Shown here in pieces: positions 53,010-61,296 of a stretch of 64,000 nt of DNA. The stretch spans positions 7,470,001 through 7,534,000 of the forward strand of contig JACJDG010000003.1 in assembly GCA_016432725.1 (NCBI GenBank), in the 5' to 3' direction. Source of the stretch: Streptomyces sp. DHE7-1. GTDB lineage: Bacteria; Actinomycetota; Actinomycetes; Streptomycetales; Streptomycetaceae. Below the pieces are notes generated by a model, which did not search any database, was not told where the DNA came from, and saw only the letters and a program-made list of their open reading frames with translations. The position numbers were made by a program, and so were the translations under genes. Each line of letters begins with the position of its first letter. Position 1 is the stretch's first letter.

Positions 53010-56000
53010 TCAGCAGCCGCTTTGACCCGTCGGCGGCGGCACCGGACGCCGCAGCGCGGCGAGGCCCCGCCGGTCGCCCAGGCGGGTGAACTGGGCCTCG
53101 GCCCGGGCGGCCGCCGCGGCGGCCGCGTCCTCCTCGCCCCGCTGCCGGAGCAGATCCGCCAGCATCAGCTCGACCCAGCCGGCGGCGGGCACCGACCCGG
53201 CGACCTGTTCCAGGCTCCGGGCGCGGGTGAACAGGGCGCGCGCCCGGTCCCGGTCACCCGCGGCCCGGGCCACGAGCCCGAGGTGCAGCAGGCTGTTGGT
53301 GGCGCCGGGGCGGTCGTCCGCCTCCTGGAAATCGGCGAGCACCGTCTCGAAGGTGGCCTGTGCGCCGCCGGTGTCTCCGGTGGCCAGTTCCAGCAGTCCG
53401 AGGCAGCCGAGCGTGATGCCCTCCTCCCGGCGGTCGCCGAGCCGGCGTCTCATGGCCAGGGCCGCCTCGAGGTGCTTGCGCGCCACGTCGTGGCCGCCCG
53501 TGCCGCGATGGATGTTCCCGAGCACGTTGAGCGCCATGGACTCCCCGTGCCGGTCGCCGAGCGCGCGGAAGCAGTCGGCGCCGCTCTCCGCCGCGTCCGT
53601 GGCGGCGTCCGTGTCCCCCTCCAGCCGGGCGGCCCACGCGAGGGTCGTCAGGACGTACCCGCGGGCCCGGGCCGGGCCGACCGTGCGGCCGCTGAGCACG
53701 GTCTCCTCGAAGAGGACCGACACCTGACCGCGGCCGTCGGCCTCCACCACGTAGCCCGGCGTCATGACCGGGAAGAAGGGACCGGTGGCCACCGTGACGT
53801 CGTCGAGCAGCCGCAGACTCTCCGCGCAGGCGGCACGAGCCGTCGCCCCCTCACCACGACAGGCGGCCCGGACACAGTCCAGGTGTGCGACGGCGGCGAG
53901 CACCGAGGGCTCGCCGGCCTCCTGCGCGAGCGCGCGCGCCCGGTCGAGGGCGGCGCGCCCCCGCGCCCACGCACCGCGCATCCACAGCAGGATCGCCTGC
54001 TGGTAGCAGGCGTACGCCAGGGCCGCCCGGTCCGGCCGGCGCTGCTGGATGCCGACGATCTCGGCGGCGATGTCCTCCAGCGGGGAGCCGTCACCGAGCC
54101 GGATCGCCAGCACGGCCCGGCCCATCAGGGCCTTCGCCCGCTGCGGTGTGGGCTCCGGGGCGGCGGCCAGCGCGTCGTCCAGCCAGCGCCGGCCCTCGGC
54201 GAGCCTTCCGCGCTCCGGCCAGAACGAGCGCAGCGCGACCGCCAGGCGCAGTCCGCTCTCCGGCCGGTGGCGCAGGAACGAGCGCAGGGCGGCCCGGAGA
54301 TTGCCGTAGTCCGCCTCCAGTTCCAGTGCGGTCGCGCCGGCGACCCCGGTGGCCGGCTCACGGTCCCGTGCCTCGGCCAGCCGCAGGTAGAACTGCCGGT
54401 GCCGGGTCTCCACCCCGGTCGATTCCCCGCTGCCGCGCAGGAGTTCGGCGGCGTACTGCCGGATCGTCTCCAGCAGCCGGTACCGGGACTCGTGCGGCCC
54501 GGGCTCCACGCACACCAGGGACTTGTCGGCCAGCCGGCCGAGGAGGTCCAGCACTGAGCCGGCCGGCACGCCGTCCGCGCAGACGTCCTCGGCCGCCGCG
54601 AGCGAGAACCCGCCCGCGAAGACCGCGAGCCTGCGGAACAGGCACTGCTCCTCGCCGTCGAGCAGCCGGTGACTCCACTCCAGGGTGGCCAGCAGCGTCT
54701 GCTGCCGGGTCGCGCCGTGCCGGCTGCCCCGGCTGAGCAGGGCGAGCGCGTCGTCGAGGCGTTCGGCGATCTGGTCCGGGGCCAGCAAGTGCACCCGGGC
54801 CGCGGCCAGTTCCAGGGCCAGGGGCATCCCGTCGAGCCGGAAGCAGATCTGCGCCACGGCCGCCGCGTTCCGGGCGGTCAGCCGGAAGCCCGGTGCCGCG
54901 TCGGCGGCGCGGTCCAGGAACAGCCGCACGGAGGCGAAACGGGCGAGTTCCCCGACGGGCGGCAGCCGCCGTGGATCCGGCAGCCCGAGCGACGGCACCC
55001 GGAACGTGCGCTCGCCGTAGCTGCGCAGCGGCTCCCGGCTGGTGGCGAGCACGGCGACCCCGGGGCAGCGGGCGGTGATCTGCGCGACCAGGTCGGCACA
55101 CGCGTCGACCAGGTGCTCGCAGTTGTCCAGGACCAGCAGCGTCCGGCGGCCGCCGAGCTGTTCGAGCAGCGCTTCCCGGGCCCTGCCGGACGGTGGGAGC
55201 CGCAGCCCGAGCACGGCGGCGACGGCCTCGGGGACCAGGTCCGGCTCCGTCAGCGAGGAAAGGTCCACGAACCACGCCCCGTCCCGGAAACCGTCGCCGC
55301 ACCGGTCCGCCACGGCGAGCGCCAGCCGGGTCTTGCCGCAGCCCCCGGCCCCGGTCAGGGTGAGCAGCTCGCCGCGCCCGAGCAGCCGTCGCACCTCGGT
55401 GATCTCCCGCTCCCGGCCGACGAGCCCGGTCGCCGGTGCCGGCAGCCGGCCCCGCCGCCCGTCCGCCGGCCGCTCGCCGGGGTCCACCGAGTCGGCCAGC
55501 AGGGTCCGGTAGAGGCGGCGGGTCTGCGGATCGGGATCGGCACCGGTGTCCCGGCGGAGCGTGTCGCGCAGCCGCTCGTACACCGCCAGTGCCTCCCGGC
55601 GCCGCCCGGACTCGGCCAGCGTCCGCATCAGGGCCCGCAGGCCCGGCTCGTCCAGCGGGTCCCGGGCGACCAGGTCCCGCAGCACCTCGACCGCCTCGGC
55701 CGTGCGGTGATCGCGCTCCAGCGCCTCGGCCAGCGCCAGCCGGACGGCCGTGAGCCGGGTCTCCAGCGCCCCGGCCGCCTCGGCCACCCAGGTCTCGTAG
55801 CGGTCCTCGGGCAGCAGTTCGGCGCCGGCCAGGACCAGCGCGGCCCGGCAGTCCGCCGCCGTGCCGCCGGACGCGGCCCGCCGGATCGCCTCGTCGAGCC
55901 GGTCCAGGTCGACGCGCACACCGCCGTCCGGCCCCAGCAGCACCATGTCGTCGCGCAGAACGACGAGCTCGTCCCGCGCCCGGCGGAGGCCAGCGCGCGC

Positions 56001-56230
56001 CGTACGGCGTGCAGCACCTGGTGCAGGTTGTTCGACGCGGCCGTCACATCGAGGTCCGGCCACAGGAGGTCGTAGAGCCGCTCCCGGTGCAGCCGGTGGC
56101 CCGGTGCCAGGCAGAGCAGTTTGAGCAGGGTCCGCGCCTTGCGCAGCCGCCACGCCCCGGTGGCCACCGGGCGGTCCTCGACCGCCACGGCGAAACCGCC
56201 GAGGAGCCGGATACTCACCTCATCGGCCAT
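53010..56230 (-). CDS. SARP/AfsR-type regulator with NB-ARC and TPR domains (frameshifted)
   Basis: About 1073 residues. An N-terminal OmpR-like DNA-binding domain (SIRLLGGFAVAVEDRP, LYDLLWPD, NNLHQVLHAVRRAL) and a bacterial transcriptional activation domain (about 100-245) are followed by an NB-ARC ATPase. This has the P-loop GAGGCGKTRLA, the Walker B LLVLDNCEHL and the ATSREPL motif. The C-terminal half is helical TPR. The frame breaks at about 55979-55985; one base joins RRALAS to RARDELVVLRDD. It is a nucleotide-dependent activator, typically of antibiotic or stress genes. The nearest target is the BBE oxidase gene 70 bp downstream. Confidence 0.87.
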
Positions 56231-56334
56231 GACTGTCCTCACGAGCAGGCTACCGCCGGTTGCGCGGACCCACCCCCGCACCGGCCCGGCACGAGGCCAC
56301 GTTTGCGGGCTGCGTGAGGGGCAAGCCGCATTCC

Positions 56335-56766
56335 ATGAGTGAACCGACCAAGGGCACGAGCCAGCAGACGCAGGACAAGAAGCGCAACGCCGCCTCGGCG
56401 GCCCGGCGCACCGCCGCCAAGGCGACCGCACCGGCCTCCGGCGCCGCGAAGAAGGCCGAGGCCGCGGCCGGTGACGGAGCGTCAGCGGCGAAGAAGGCCA
56501 CCGGGCGCGCCGCCGACAGCATGGCCGGCACCGTGAGCGCGGCGGCCAAGGGCGTCGAGGCGGGACGGCGGGCGGCCGTCGCGGCCTCGGGCCGGGTCGC
56601 CACGGTGGCCACGACCGCGTGGGCGGTCCTCGCCCACCGCAAGATCGTGGCCGCGGGCGTGAGCGCCGGTGTGACCGCGGTGGGTGTCGCCTCCTACGCG
56701 GCCGGCCGCCGCTCGGGCCGCCGCACCCAGGGGCCGATCACCCGCTTCACCGGCGGCCGGATCTGA
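56335..56766 (+). CDS. Lys/Ala-rich protein with one membrane segment
   Basis: A 143-residue protein. Residues 1-75 are Ala/Lys-rich, low-complexity and histone-H1-like (repeated AAKK/AAKA), then one hydrophobic stretch (about 102-125, IVAAGVSAGVTAVGVASYAAG) and a basic RRSGRRTQG end. It may be a DNA- or envelope-associated structural protein. No family is recognised. The ATG at 56335 lacks a strong ribosome-binding site. It is divergent from the SARP-type regulator. Confidence 0.6.
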   Translation: MSEPTKGTSQQTQDKKRNAASAARRTAAKATAPASGAAKKAEAAAGDGASAAKKATGRAADSMAGTVSAAAKGVEAGRRAAVAASGRVATVATTAWAVLAHRKIVAAGVSAGVTAVGVASYAAGRRSGRRTQGPITRFTGGRI

Positions 56767-56810
56767 CGTCCGACGGCCCGGGGTGCGGCGGGACGGTCCG
56801 CGGACGGCGG

Positions 56811-58043
56811 CTACCGGACCGCCGCATCCGGCGGGCGCTCCCGCAGCGCGCCGTACCCGATGAAGTATGCCGGGAGGCGGCCGAGCCGCGATCCGGTGAC
56901 CAGCGCGGCGAGGCGCCGGGCGCGTGCCGCGCTCCCGAGGGGCGGCCGTCCGTCCAGCACCGGTGCGACGAAGCGGGCGTGGGCCGCCCGCTGCAGCGCC
57001 TGGGTGAGGACCGTGGTGGGGCGGCGCCGGCGCTGCACCCTGCGGACGTCGCGCAGCCCCACGGTCCCGCGTCCGAGCGGGGCGGCCAGGTACCGCGCGG
57101 CGGCCACGGCGTCCTCGACGGCGAGGTTGATGCCGATGCCGAAGACCGGGGACATCGCGTGCGCGGCGTCGCCGATGCACAGCAGCCCCGGCCGGTGCCA
57201 GCGGCGCAGCCGGTCCAGGCGTACGTCGAGGAGCCTGACCTCGTCCCATGAGGCGAGCTGCCCGGTGCGGTCCGCGATCCAGGGGACGGCGGCACCGAAC
57301 TCGGCCCGGAACCGGTCCAGGCCGGCCGCCCGGCGCTGCCGGTCGCTGCCCTTGCGGATGAGCGCCGCGCACTGCCAGTAGTGACCGCGGTCGATCATCG
57401 CGGTGAGGAAGCGGTCCCCGGCGCCACCGACCAGACCGCTCGGGTCGCTCTCCCGGCGCGGCAGCCGGAACCACCAGGCGTCCATCGGGCAGCCGAAGCG
57501 GCGCAGCCCGAGTTCCGGCCGTCCACGCGCCAGGGAGCCCCGGCCGTCGCAGGCGACGGTGAGCGTGGCGCGCAGTTCGCCGGTGCGGCCGTCGGAGGTG
57601 CGGTAGCGCACCCCGGTCACCCGGCCGCCCTCGGTCAGCAGGGCGGTCGCCTCGGTGTTCATGCGCAGCCGGAACGTCGCCTCCCGCCCGGCCTCGGCGG
57701 CCAGCAGGTCGAGCAGGTCCCACTGGGGGACCATCGCCACGTAGTTGTACGGGCCGCGCAGCACCGAGAGGTCGGCGACCGTGACCTGCGACCGCCCGTC
57801 GCCCACGGGCAGCCGGACGGTACGCACCCTGCGCTGCGGCAGCCGGGCGAAGCGCTCGGCCAGCCCCAGGTCGTCCAGCAGCGCCAGGGTCGAGGGGTGC
57901 ACGGTGTCGCCGCGGAAGTCGCGGAGGAAGTCACCGTGCTTCTCCAGCACCGTCACCTCGACGCCCGTTCGCGCCAGCAGCAGGGCGAGCACCATCCCGG
58001 CGGGACCGCCTCCCACCACACAGCACGTGGTCCGCTCCATCAT
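56811..58043 (-). CDS. PHBH-type FAD-dependent monooxygenase
   Basis: A 410-residue class A flavoprotein. VVGGGPAGMVLALLLARTGVEVTVLEK binds the ADP half of FAD (two short blocks: GGGPAG and TVLEK), DG motif VACDGRGS, and GLLCIGDAAHAMSPVFGIG is the second FAD motif. It hydroxylates or epoxidises aromatic or polyketide substrates using NAD(P)H. The ATG at 58043. A palindrome at 58069-58086 lies in its own promoter, so it may be separately regulated from sbnA just upstream. Its link with the peptide cluster is positional only. Confidence 0.87.
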   Translation of the reverse strand: MMERTTCCVVGGGPAGMVLALLLARTGVEVTVLEKHGDFLRDFRGDTVHPSTLALLDDLGLAERFARLPQRRVRTVRLPVGDGRSQVTVADLSVLRGPYNYVAMVPQWDLLDLLAAEAGREATFRLRMNTEATALLTEGGRVTGVRYRTSDGRTGELRATLTVACDGRGSLARGRPELGLRRFGCPMDAWWFRLPRRESDPSGLVGGAGDRFLTAMIDRGHYWQCAALIRKGSDRQRRAAGLDRFRAEFGAAVPWIADRTGQLASWDEVRLLDVRLDRLRRWHRPGLLCIGDAAHAMSPVFGIGINLAVEDAVAAARYLAAPLGRGTVGLRDVRRVQRRRRPTTVLTQALQRAAHARFVAPVLDGRPPLGSAARARRLAALVTGSRLGRLPAYFIGYGALRERPPDAAVR

Positions 58044-58068
58044 GCCCCCGCCTCTCCGGAGAACATTA

Positions 58069-58086
58069 ATTCATCGACTGATGAAT
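58069..58086. promoter_or_regulatory. AT-rich operator before the FAD monooxygenase
   Basis: ATTCATCGACTGATGAAT is a palindrome with 7-bp arms and a 4-nt spacer. It lies 26-43 bp upstream of the start at 58043 and is strikingly AT-rich for this DNA. It resembles TetR/MarR-type sites. No such regulator gene is adjacent in the window. Confidence 0.65.
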
Positions 58087-58115
58087 ACTGTACTCCTCGA
58101 CGGGGCACGGGCTCC

Positions 58116-59151
58116 CTACCGCCTCCGGCGGCGTTCCGGCGAGGGGCCGGCGGAGCCGACCTCCTGGGAGCCGCCGTCCACCTGGACCGGGTCCCGGACG
58201 GTGTCCAGGATGTGCTCGCCGTACAGGTCCTGCAGCCAGTTGGTCTGGTAGATGGTGTCGAGGTAGCGCTCGCCGAGGTCGGGCGCGATGGCCACCGCGG
58301 TCGTGCCGCCGGTGTCGTGCTCGGCCAGCCAGTCGGTCGCCCCGCTGACCACCGTGCCGGTGGAACCGCCGAACAGGAAGCCGCGCCTGGCCATCCGGTG
58401 GCAGGTGCGGATGGTGTCGGCCTCCTCCACCCGGATCACCTCGTCCACGTAGGACTCGTCCAGCAGCGGCGGGCGCATGCTCATCCCCAGGCCGGGGATC
58501 ATCCGGCGGCCCGGCTCCCCGCCGAAGGCCACCGAGCCCACGCTGTCCACCGCGACGATCCGCACCGGGCGGTGCCACTGCCGGAAGAAGCGCGCGCAGC
58601 CCATCAGGGTTCCGGTGGTGCCCGCACCGACGAACAGCACGTCCAGACGCGGGAAGTGACTGGCGATCTCCGGCCCGGTGGTCCGGTAGTGCGCCCGCCA
58701 GTTGCCCGGGTTCGTGTACTGGCTGAGCCACACGTACCGGTCGTCGGACTCGCACAGCGACCGGACGTACTCCAGGCGTGTGCCGAGGAAGCCGCCGTTC
58801 TCGTCCAGGTCGGCCACCACGTGCACCTGGCTGCCCAGGGCCTCCATCAGCAGCCTGGTCGACAGGTTGCAGCGGGCGTCCGTGACGCACAGGAACCGGT
58901 AGCCCTTGCTCGCGGCGATCATGCTGAGCGCCACGCCCAGGTTCCCCGAGGAGGACTCCACGAGGACGGAGTCCGGCTTCAGGATCCCGTCCCGCTCGGC
59001 GCTCTCCACCATCTCGTTCGCGGCTTTCAGCTTGATGGAGCCGGCGAAGTTGAAGCCCTCGCATTTCAGGTAGAGGGGCACCCGAAGATCGACTCCAGGT
59101 CGACGAAGAGGTTGCCTTCGTTGAAGGCGTTGGGGAGGAAATGACGGGCAC
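58116..59151 (-). CDS. sbnA: SbnA-type 2,3-diaminopropionate synthase (two frameshifts)
   Basis: A PLP enzyme of the cysteine-synthase fold. It joins O-phospho-L-serine and L-glutamate to N-(1-amino-1-carboxy-2-ethyl)-glutamate. GFNFAGSIKLKAA holds the PLP lysine, ESSSGNLGVALS the substrate loop, and GAGTTGTLMG the phosphate loop. From GTG 59151 (with AGGAGG upstream) the sequence reads MPVISSP, then after one added C (G run 59132-59135 on the plus strand) NAFNEGNLFVDLESIFG, then after one more base (run 59081-59083) VPLYLKCEG. The corrected product is about 345 residues. It lies 32 bp after sbnB and is coupled to it functionally. Confidence 0.88.
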
Positions 59152-59183
59152 GGCGGGCCTCCTGGTCCCGGCTGAGAGCGGGC

Positions 59184-60254
59184 TCAGCCGTACCGACGCA
59201 GGTCGTGGAAGAAGTCGTCGACGAGGCGGAGGTTCCCCGCCCGGGCCACTTCGTCGTAGACGTACTTGCCGACGGCGAGATCGAGGACGCCCAGGCCGAA
59301 GGGCGAGAAGATCACCGGCTGGTCGGGCGGCGGCGCGGCCCGGCCGAGCATCACGTCGTTGAGGGTGCCGTTCAGGAAGTCGCGGTCGCCGGTGCGCTGC
59401 TCGACCAGATGGGGGGAGGTGTCGGCCTTCAGGCAGTGCTCGACGTCGTCGACGAAGTTCGCCGCGCCGAGCAGGACCTCGGGGGCGAGGTCGCGCAGCG
59501 ACACGTGCAGCACCACGGGGTTGTGGTCGAACCAGGCCGGCGACGTGACGTGCGGCCGGCCGGCGACGGTGGCGAAGACCACGAGGTCGCTGGAGCGGAC
59601 GAGTGCCTCGGCGCTGTCGTGGACGGTGATCCGCGCCGAGGTGCCGGTCCCGCGCAGGTAGCCGCTGAAGCCGGCCGCGCTGTCGGGGGACACGTCGTGC
59701 ACGCCGATCGAGTCGAACGCCCAGCCGGTGCCGGCCAGGAAGGTGTGGATGTACCGGGCGATCAGCCCGGTGCCGAAGAAGCCCACGCGGGTGGGCCGGG
59801 CACGGGTGCGGCTGAGCCAGTCGGCCGCCAGCGCGGCGGACGCCGCCGTCCTGGTGGCGCTGATGATGGAGCTCTCCATGCACGCGAACGGGTAGCCCGT
59901 GTCGTGGTCGTTGAGGATGAGCACCGCGGAGGCCCGGGGCAGCCCGGCGTTCACGTTCTCCGGGAAGCTGGAGATCCACTTCACGCCGTCCACGTGCACC
60001 GAGCCGCCGATGGACGCGGGCAGCGCGATGATCCGTGAGGTGGGCCGGTCGGGGAAGCGCAGGAAGTACGACGGCGGGTTCACCGAGTCCCCGGCGCCGT
60101 GCAGCCGGTAGGTCGCCTCGACCAGCTCCACGATCTGTCTCTCGCGGCCGCCGAGCGCCTGCTGCACCTGTTCTCCGGAGATCACCGCGAACGTGGGCAC
60201 GGTGGCCGGGACGGACGTGGCCGGCTGGGTACCGGCCGACAGAAGATGGGTCAT
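59184..60254 (-). CDS. sbnB: SbnB-type dehydrogenase of diaminopropionate synthesis
   Basis: A 356-residue member of the ornithine cyclodeaminase/mu-crystallin family. It oxidatively splits the SbnA product to L-2,3-diaminopropionate and 2-oxoglutarate using NAD. RVGFFGTGLIARYIHTF is the Rossmann glycine motif, and VHVDGVKWISSFPENV the substrate region, including the Lys. The start ATG overlaps the dioxygenase stop by 4 bp (ATGA). With sbnA it supplies a non-proteinogenic building block for the adjacent NRPS. Confidence 0.9.
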   Translation of the reverse strand: MTHLLSAGTQPATSVPATVPTFAVISGEQVQQALGGRERQIVELVEATYRLHGAGDSVNPPSYFLRFPDRPTSRIIALPASIGGSVHVDGVKWISSFPENVNAGLPRASAVLILNDHDTGYPFACMESSIISATRTAASAALAADWLSRTRARPTRVGFFGTGLIARYIHTFLAGTGWAFDSIGVHDVSPDSAAGFSGYLRGTGTSARITVHDSAEALVRSSDLVVFATVAGRPHVTSPAWFDHNPVVLHVSLRDLAPEVLLGAANFVDDVEHCLKADTSPHLVEQRTGDRDFLNGTLNDVMLGRAAPPPDQPVIFSPFGLGVLDLAVGKYVYDEVARAGNLRLVDDFFHDLRRYG

Positions 60255-61255
60255 CGCTCACTCGCCTCCGGGGTCGGGCAGCCGTCGGCCAGGCGCTGCG
60301 GCTCGGCCATGCCGACCACCACCCGCCGCTCGCCGGTGAAGGGCTCCCTGCTGTGCGCGGTGCGGATGTTGTCCACCAGCAGCAGGTCACCCGTCTGCCA
60401 GGGCTCGCGCCTGGTGTGCTTCTCGTACGTTGCGTTGAGCAACTGGACGACGTCCTCGCCGATCGGGGAGCCGTCGCCGTAGCGGGTGTTGAACGGCAGG
60501 CCGTCCGCGCCGTACTCGTCCACCAGGTACTCGCGCACCTCCGGGGCTAGCGTCCACTCGTTGAGGAACGCGATCTGGTTGAACCAGCAGCGCCCGCCGG
60601 TCACCGGGTGCCGCACCACGGCGCTGCGGCGCTGCTCGGTGCGCAGCGAACCGTCCGGCTGCCAGTGGAAGTCGATGGCGTGCGCACGGCAGTACCGTTC
60701 GATCTCCGCGCGGTCCTCGGTGCCGAACGACTCCGCGAGCGAGGCCCCGATCTCGTCGTTGTAGCTGCGGGTCAGCAGCCAGCCCTCGCGCTCGAACCGC
60801 TCGGTCAGACCGGCGGGCAGCGCCCTGAGCACCTCTTCTGCGTCGGCCACCGCCGTCGCGCCGCCTCCGTCGGGCGCGGTCAGGCAGGCGAACAGCATCA
60901 GGCCGGGCACCTCCAGCGTGTAACTCAGCTCGTGGTGCATGCACATCGGCTGGTTGGCCGGCCAGGCGGTCGAGGAGTACAGCCCCGGGCCGAGGGGTTC
61001 CCGGGGAGCGAACGCCTCCCGCTCCGTCATGAGGGCACCGGCCAGCTTCGCGAAGACCGCTCCGGCCCCGTCCGCGTCCCGCAGCCCCAGCCCGCGGACG
61101 AGGAGCGCCCCGTGCTCGGTGACCTGCGCGCGCAGCGACTCACGGTGCTCGGCCGCCCAACCCGCGGCGTCACCGGGGGAGTCGACGCGCACGATGGCGG
61201 GACTGCCCGGCCGGGGCTCCACGTCGAGCGAGGGGGCCAGAGGTGAGGAGGACAT
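60251..61255 (-). CDS. TauD/TfdA-type Fe(II)/2-oxoglutarate dioxygenase
   Basis: A 334-residue dioxygenase of the TauD/clavaminate-synthase class. The iron ligands are visible as MHHEL (His and Glu) and TAHSREPF (distal His), with the 2-oxoglutarate Arg in ERRVVVGM. GALLVRGLGL and RCWFNQIAFLNEW are family segments. Homologues in peptide clusters beta-hydroxylate or otherwise oxidise an amino acid, free or PCP-bound. It lies between the NRPS (41 bp upstream) and sbnB (4-bp overlap), so probable target is the diaminopropionate unit or a neighbouring residue. Confidence 0.85.
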   Translation of the reverse strand: MSSSPLAPSLDVEPRPGSPAIVRVDSPGDAAGWAAEHRESLRAQVTEHGALLVRGLGLRDADGAGAVFAKLAGALMTEREAFAPREPLGPGLYSSTAWPANQPMCMHHELSYTLEVPGLMLFACLTAPDGGGATAVADAEEVLRALPAGLTERFEREGWLLTRSYNDEIGASLAESFGTEDRAEIERYCRAHAIDFHWQPDGSLRTEQRRSAVVRHPVTGGRCWFNQIAFLNEWTLAPEVREYLVDEYGADGLPFNTRYGDGSPIGEDVVQLLNATYEKHTRREPWQTGDLLLVDNIRTAHSREPFTGERRVVVGMAEPQRLADGCPTPEASER

Positions 61256-61296
61256 CTCGGATTCCTTTCGTTGCCCGGCTGCGGGCTCGGCGAGGT

